Shown: positions 59,899 through 64,000 of the stretch, in pieces
How the letters are laid out: each line of letters opens with the position of its first letter
How positions within the stretch are numbered: position 1 is the first letter of the stretch
Source: Rhodospirillaceae bacterium
GTDB lineage: Bacteria > Pseudomonadota > Alphaproteobacteria > DSM-16000 > Inquilinaceae
Assembly (NCBI GenBank): GCA_020638575.1
Contig: JACKIH010000003.1
Location: forward strand, 2,461,501 to 2,525,500
Direction of reading: 5' to 3'
DNA length: 64,000 nucleotides
Made by a program: the position numbers and the translations under genes
Notes under the pieces: model-generated
Told to the model about the DNA's origin: nothing
Databases searched by the model: none
The model's input: only the letters and a program-made list of their open reading frames with translations

Positions 59899-59950
59899 GC
59901 AAAAGGCTGCCGGTGCGAGGCGGGGAACGAGCCGGGGAGGCTCGACGTCG

Positions 59951-61120
<1,170 letters not shown>

Positions 61121-61164
61121 GGGTGAGAATCCTTGTCAGAGGGAGGATCGTGGGGCCGAAGTGG

Positions 61165-61192
61165 CGTAGCTTCCCCTGCAACGGCGTGTCAA
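61165..61192 (-). promoter_or_regulatory. Sigma70-type metK promoter
   Basis: On the minus strand TTGACA (61187-61192) and GCTACG (61165-61170) are 16 bases apart; GCTA is typical for -10 boxes of alphaproteobacterial housekeeping promoters. Transcription would start near 61158, leaving too short a leader for a SAM riboswitch. Confidence 0.55.
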
Positions 61193-61338
61193 GCCGCTGT
61201 CACACGGGCCGGTACACGTTGAGGAGAGATGCCGCCATCGCTGCGGACGATTGGCCCGCCCGAGCGATGGAGCAAGGCCGGCCGCGGCGGGCGGAGCATG
61301 GTCGCCCTCACCCGCCCGGTGCCGGTTCTCGCCAGCGC

Positions 61339-61842
61339 TCAGTGGGGCAGGGCCACCACCTCCGCCCCGCTCTCGGCGTCTTCGGCACCGTAGGCGTTGG
61401 CGAGCGACTTGGTCAGCTCGAACAGCCGCTTGCGCACGGACGGATCGGGCACCTTGTAGTAGGCGCGCACCAGGTCCAGCGTTTCCTTCTTGGCCATGGG
61501 GTCGAGCTCGATGAGCTGGGGTTCTTCCTCCACGCCTTCGTAGCGGTAGGACTCCAGGTCGGTCTCCGGCGCGTCGTCGAAGAAGAACGACACCGGCACG
61601 TCGAGGATGCGGCTGAGGTCGAACAGCCGGCTGGCGCCGATGCGGTTGGCGCCGCGCTCGTACTTCTGCACCTGCTGGAAGGTCAGGCCGATCGCCTCCC
61701 CCAGCTTCTCCTGGCTCATGCCGAGCAGGGTGCGGCGCAGGCGCACGCGGGCGCCGACATGGACATCGATGGGATGCGGCTTGCCGATACGCGGCCGGCC
61801 GGCCTTGCGCTTGGGACGATTGGGAGGGGGTGTGCGGGCCAC
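61339..61842 (-). CDS. XRE-family transcriptional regulator linked to metK
   Basis: The 167-residue protein has a Cro/CI helix-turn-helix (RVRLRRTLLGMSQEKLGEAI to QKYERGANRI, about 30-85) after a basic Pro-rich N-terminus, and a C-terminal domain ending in AEVVALPH. It is the regulator found between lnt and metK across alphaproteobacteria. The start is GTG 61842. It may regulate metK or itself; binding sites are not evident. Confidence 0.9.
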   Translation of the reverse strand: MARTPPPNRPKRKAGRPRIGKPHPIDVHVGARVRLRRTLLGMSQEKLGEAIGLTFQQVQKYERGANRIGASRLFDLSRILDVPVSFFFDDAPETDLESYRYEGVEEEPQLIELDPMAKKETLDLVRAYYKVPDPSVRKRLFELTKSLANAYGAEDAESGAEVVALPH

Positions 61843-62097
61843 GCTTGTCTGGCTCCTTCAGGTCGTCGAACGGGTCGATGGATCGCCCACATGCGGGCGA
61901 ATTCGGGGTTCCCGCCTCGGTGGCGAGGCCGCGGCGGGCTCGTCAGTGTCAACCGATGCGGGCACCGTCGCGAATGACACCAGATATATCAATCGGTTCG
62001 GAGTCGTAAAGTGCGACGTATTTGCGGTTTCGCTGAATATTAGCAACTCATCGAGATATTTCTCTTAATGGCTGCTCCTCGGTGCCCGCGCCGGGCC
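61843..62097. other. A+T-rich promoter region of the XRE gene
   Basis: The stretch 61975-62070 is richer in A+T than its surroundings and includes an interrupted inverted repeat, AGTCG around 62005 with CGAC around 62018. No gene is supported. It probably holds the XRE promoter. Confidence 0.4.
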
Positions 62098-63729
62098 TCA
62101 GGCCGGCCGCCGCCGGGGCCTTCCCAGCAGCCATGCCGCGAGCGCAAGGATGGCCCCCAGCAACGCCATTGGCAGGTCGCCATAGCGGGCATAGGGCGGC
62201 GGCGCGTCGAGCGCCAGGGGCAAGGCGCCATCGATCAGGCCGCGCTCGCCCAGCGGCAGGCTCGCCACCACCCGGCCATAGGGATCGACGATGCCGCTGA
62301 TGCCGGTGTTGGCCACCCGCACCAGGGGCAGGCCCTCCTCCACCGCGCGCACGCTGGCGATGGCGAAATGCTGGTGGGGGCCGGCGCTGATGCCGTACCA
62401 GGCGTCGTTGGTGAGGTTGAGCAGCCATTGCGGGCGTTCCGCCCCCGGCTGCCGGTCGGTCACCGCACCGGGGAAGATGATCTCGTAGCAGATCATCGGG
62501 CCCACCGGCGGCAGCCCCGGCAGATCGAGCGTGTGCGGGCCGGGGCCGGCGGAATAGTCGACCCGGCTCGCCACCGCGTCGAACGGCAGCCAGTCGCGCA
62601 ACGGCACGTATTCGCCGAACGGCACCAGATGGGCCTTGTCGTAGGTGCCCGCCACCTCCGCCGCCGCAGTCACCGCCACCAGGCCGTTCCAGTATTGCCG
62701 CGCATCGTCGGGGCCGGTGCGGCGCGGGGCGCCGAGGATCACCAGCCCGCCCACCGGTGCCACCTGGGCGATCGCCTGGCGGGCCGCGGGGTCGCTGTCC
62801 GCCCGGTAGGGGATGGCGGTTTCCGGCCAGATGACCACGGTAGGCGGCGGCGCCCCGGCCGCCCCCGGCTCTACGCTCATCTCCCGCTGCAGGGCGAAAT
62901 GGCTGTGGAACAGCTCCGGGTCCCACTTGTCGGACTGGTCGATGTTGGGCTGCACCAGGCGCAGGGTGATGCCTTCGTGCACCGGCATGGGCCCGTCCGG
63001 CACGCGCTGCCAGCCCCATACCGCCACCGCCGCCAGCACCGCCAGGCCGGCGAGGGTGGCCGCAGCGCCGCGACGGGTGCCTCCCTTCCCCAGGGGGGCC
63101 GCCAGGGTGGCGGGCAGGGCGGCCACCGCCACGGTCACGAGGCTGACGCCGTAGATGCCGATGAGCGAGGCGAGCTGGATCACCGGTGTCCAGTCCGTCC
63201 AGGCATAGCCGATCAGGTTCCAGGGAAAGCCGGTGAGCGCATGGCCGCGCAGCCATTCCGCGGCGGTCCAGCCGACCGCCAGCGCCAGTGGCCGGGCGAG
63301 CCCGCGCCAGGCGATGAGGCGGGCGGCCAGCGTGCCGAGGCCGGAGAACAGGGCCAGCAGGAACGGCAGGCCGAACACGGTGAGGGGCAGCATGTAGAAG
63401 AAGCGCCCGATATCCACGCCGAGCGCGAAGGAGATCCAATAGAGCCCCAGCACGAAGTGGCCGAAGCCGAACCAGAAGCCCACGGCGAAGGCGCCGCGCT
63501 TGGTGGTGGTGCCGTCGATCAGCCAGACCATGGCCGGCAGCACCAGCCACAGCACCGGGGCGGCGGACACCGGCGGCAGGGCGGCCACCGCGAACATGCC
63601 GAGCGTAAAGGCAAAGCCCCAGCGCCGCCAGCCGCGCAGGGTGGCGACCGAGGCCGCGAGGCGGCCGAGCCGCCCCGTTCCGGCCGTGCTCTCCGCCATC
63701 ATGTCCGCCGTCATTTTCTCAGCGCTCAC
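62098..63729 (-). CDS. lnt: Apolipoprotein N-acyltransferase
   Basis: Lnt adds the third acyl chain to lipoproteins in the inner membrane. The 543-residue protein has about six to seven membrane segments and a periplasmic nitrilase-type domain with the triad Glu (VIWPETAIPY, about 299), Lys (TYDKAHLVPFGEY, about 365) and Cys (MICYEIIFPG, about 412). Its start overlaps the end of the CorC-type gene by 11 bases. The window's own lipoproteins (400-1740, 39359-39991) would be substrates. Confidence 0.95.
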   Translation of the reverse strand: MSAEKMTADMMAESTAGTGRLGRLAASVATLRGWRRWGFAFTLGMFAVAALPPVSAAPVLWLVLPAMVWLIDGTTTKRGAFAVGFWFGFGHFVLGLYWISFALGVDIGRFFYMLPLTVFGLPFLLALFSGLGTLAARLIAWRGLARPLALAVGWTAAEWLRGHALTGFPWNLIGYAWTDWTPVIQLASLIGIYGVSLVTVAVAALPATLAAPLGKGGTRRGAAATLAGLAVLAAVAVWGWQRVPDGPMPVHEGITLRLVQPNIDQSDKWDPELFHSHFALQREMSVEPGAAGAPPPTVVIWPETAIPYRADSDPAARQAIAQVAPVGGLVILGAPRRTGPDDARQYWNGLVAVTAAAEVAGTYDKAHLVPFGEYVPLRDWLPFDAVASRVDYSAGPGPHTLDLPGLPPVGPMICYEIIFPGAVTDRQPGAERPQWLLNLTNDAWYGISAGPHQHFAIASVRAVEEGLPLVRVANTGISGIVDPYGRVVASLPLGERGLIDGALPLALDAPPPYARYGDLPMALLGAILALAAWLLGRPRRRPA

Positions 63730-64000
63730 CGGCAGCGGCGTGCGGGGGCGCGTGGGGCTCCACCCGGCGGATGCGCAGCGACTTCACCCGCCGCGGATCG
63801 CTGTCGATCACCTCCAGCTCCAGGCCGGCGGGCAGCGTGATCAGCTCGCCGCGCACCGGCACCCGGCCGGCGTGGGTGAACACCAGCCCGCCCAGGGTGT
63901 CGATATCCTCGCGTTCCTCGTCGTCCAGGATCGGGCCGACCGTTTCCTCGAACTCTTCCACCGGCACGCGCGCATCGGCCACCCAGGAGCCGTCGGGCAT
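63719..64000 (-). CDS. CorC/HlyC-type protein, C-terminal part, cut by the window edge
   Basis: The last 93 codons of a gene that begins beyond the right edge. They encode the CorC_HlyC domain: DGSWVADARVPVEEFEE, then DIDTLGGLVFTHAGRVPVRGE and VIDSDPRRVKSLRIRRV. The complete protein normally has two CBS domains before this region and is linked to magnesium/cobalt efflux and, next to lnt, to envelope functions. The peptide gives no proof about the missing part. Confidence 0.9.
   Translation of the reverse strand: MPDGSWVADARVPVEEFEETVGPILDDEEREDIDTLGGLVFTHAGRVPVRGELITLPAGLELEVIDSDPRRVKSLRIRRVEPHAPPHAAAGER

Noticed and set aside
61121..61250. SAM or SAM/SAH riboswitch ahead of metK
   Set aside because: The likely promoter lies at 61165-61192, leaving a leader of about 40 bases, and no riboswitch core could be matched with confidence.

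Overview
The window is GC-rich chromosomal DNA of an alphaproteobacterium. Gene content and local orders (lnt-xre-metK-trmB, rbfA-truB-rpsO-pnp, mnmE-mnmG-rsmG-parA-parB, a RegB/RegA redox pair) suggest a Rhodospirillales-like lineage; the genus cannot be fixed from sequence reading alone. The mnmE-mnmG-rsmG-parAB block with a perfect parS palindrome inside rsmG places the segment near the replication origin. Nearly all genes are chromosomal housekeeping or metabolic genes, tightly packed, often with 4- to 20-base overlaps.

Layout. 1-1740: end of an IS630-type transposase and a lipoprotein gene of lower GC, probably acquired. 1791-6750 (minus): SDR oxidoreductase, a lone DotU/TssL-like protein with a DUF4384-like tail, tgt with a queuosine-precursor transporter, rpmB. 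6980-9410: cytochrome P450 overlapping an LpxL-type acyltransferase. 9431-14513: NYN nuclease, then rbfA-truB-rpsO-pnp ending in a clear terminator. 14550-18115: MNT nucleotidyltransferase with an apparently lost HEPN partner, LysR regulator, panC-panB. 18433-22485 (minus): Anbu proteasome-like gene cluster (ATP-grasp, alpha-E, transglutaminase, Anbu). 22740-31302: cdd, ABC exporter, ligA, alpha/beta hydrolase, ubiA, Sua5, orphan ParA. 31426-31690: a 265-bp MITE. 31810-35431: secreted protein, prfB with its programmed frameshift, DUF1499 protein, UMF1-type MFS. 35513-39991: regBA, an ABC-2 export pair, OmpA-family lipoprotein. 40235-44222 (minus): cupin, qor, ogt, thioredoxin-domain protein. 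44555-50680: DUF6489 protein and the origin-proximal block. 51058-52116: a HisF-HisE fusion. 52881-58974: GNAT, TetR with DUF2852 protein, S41 peptidase-like protein, and a LysR-controlled cupin/alcohol dehydrogenase pair. 59049-64000 (minus): trmB, metK, XRE regulator, lnt, and a partial CorC-type gene.

The strongest structure beyond genes is a dispersed palindromic element. Four copies are complete: three are 122-123 bp with nearly identical termini and one is about 147 bp. Three more diverged copies keep the core. All lie between genes, six of the seven directly behind a gene 3' end, and one supplies the parB stop codon. A second, unrelated 64-65 bp repeat occurs twice. Other points of interest are the MITE and a matching solo end touching mnmE, the HisFE fusion, a second parS-like site 13 kb from the first, a possible AUA/AUC start in the ATP-grasp gene, and the orphan T6SS-like protein.
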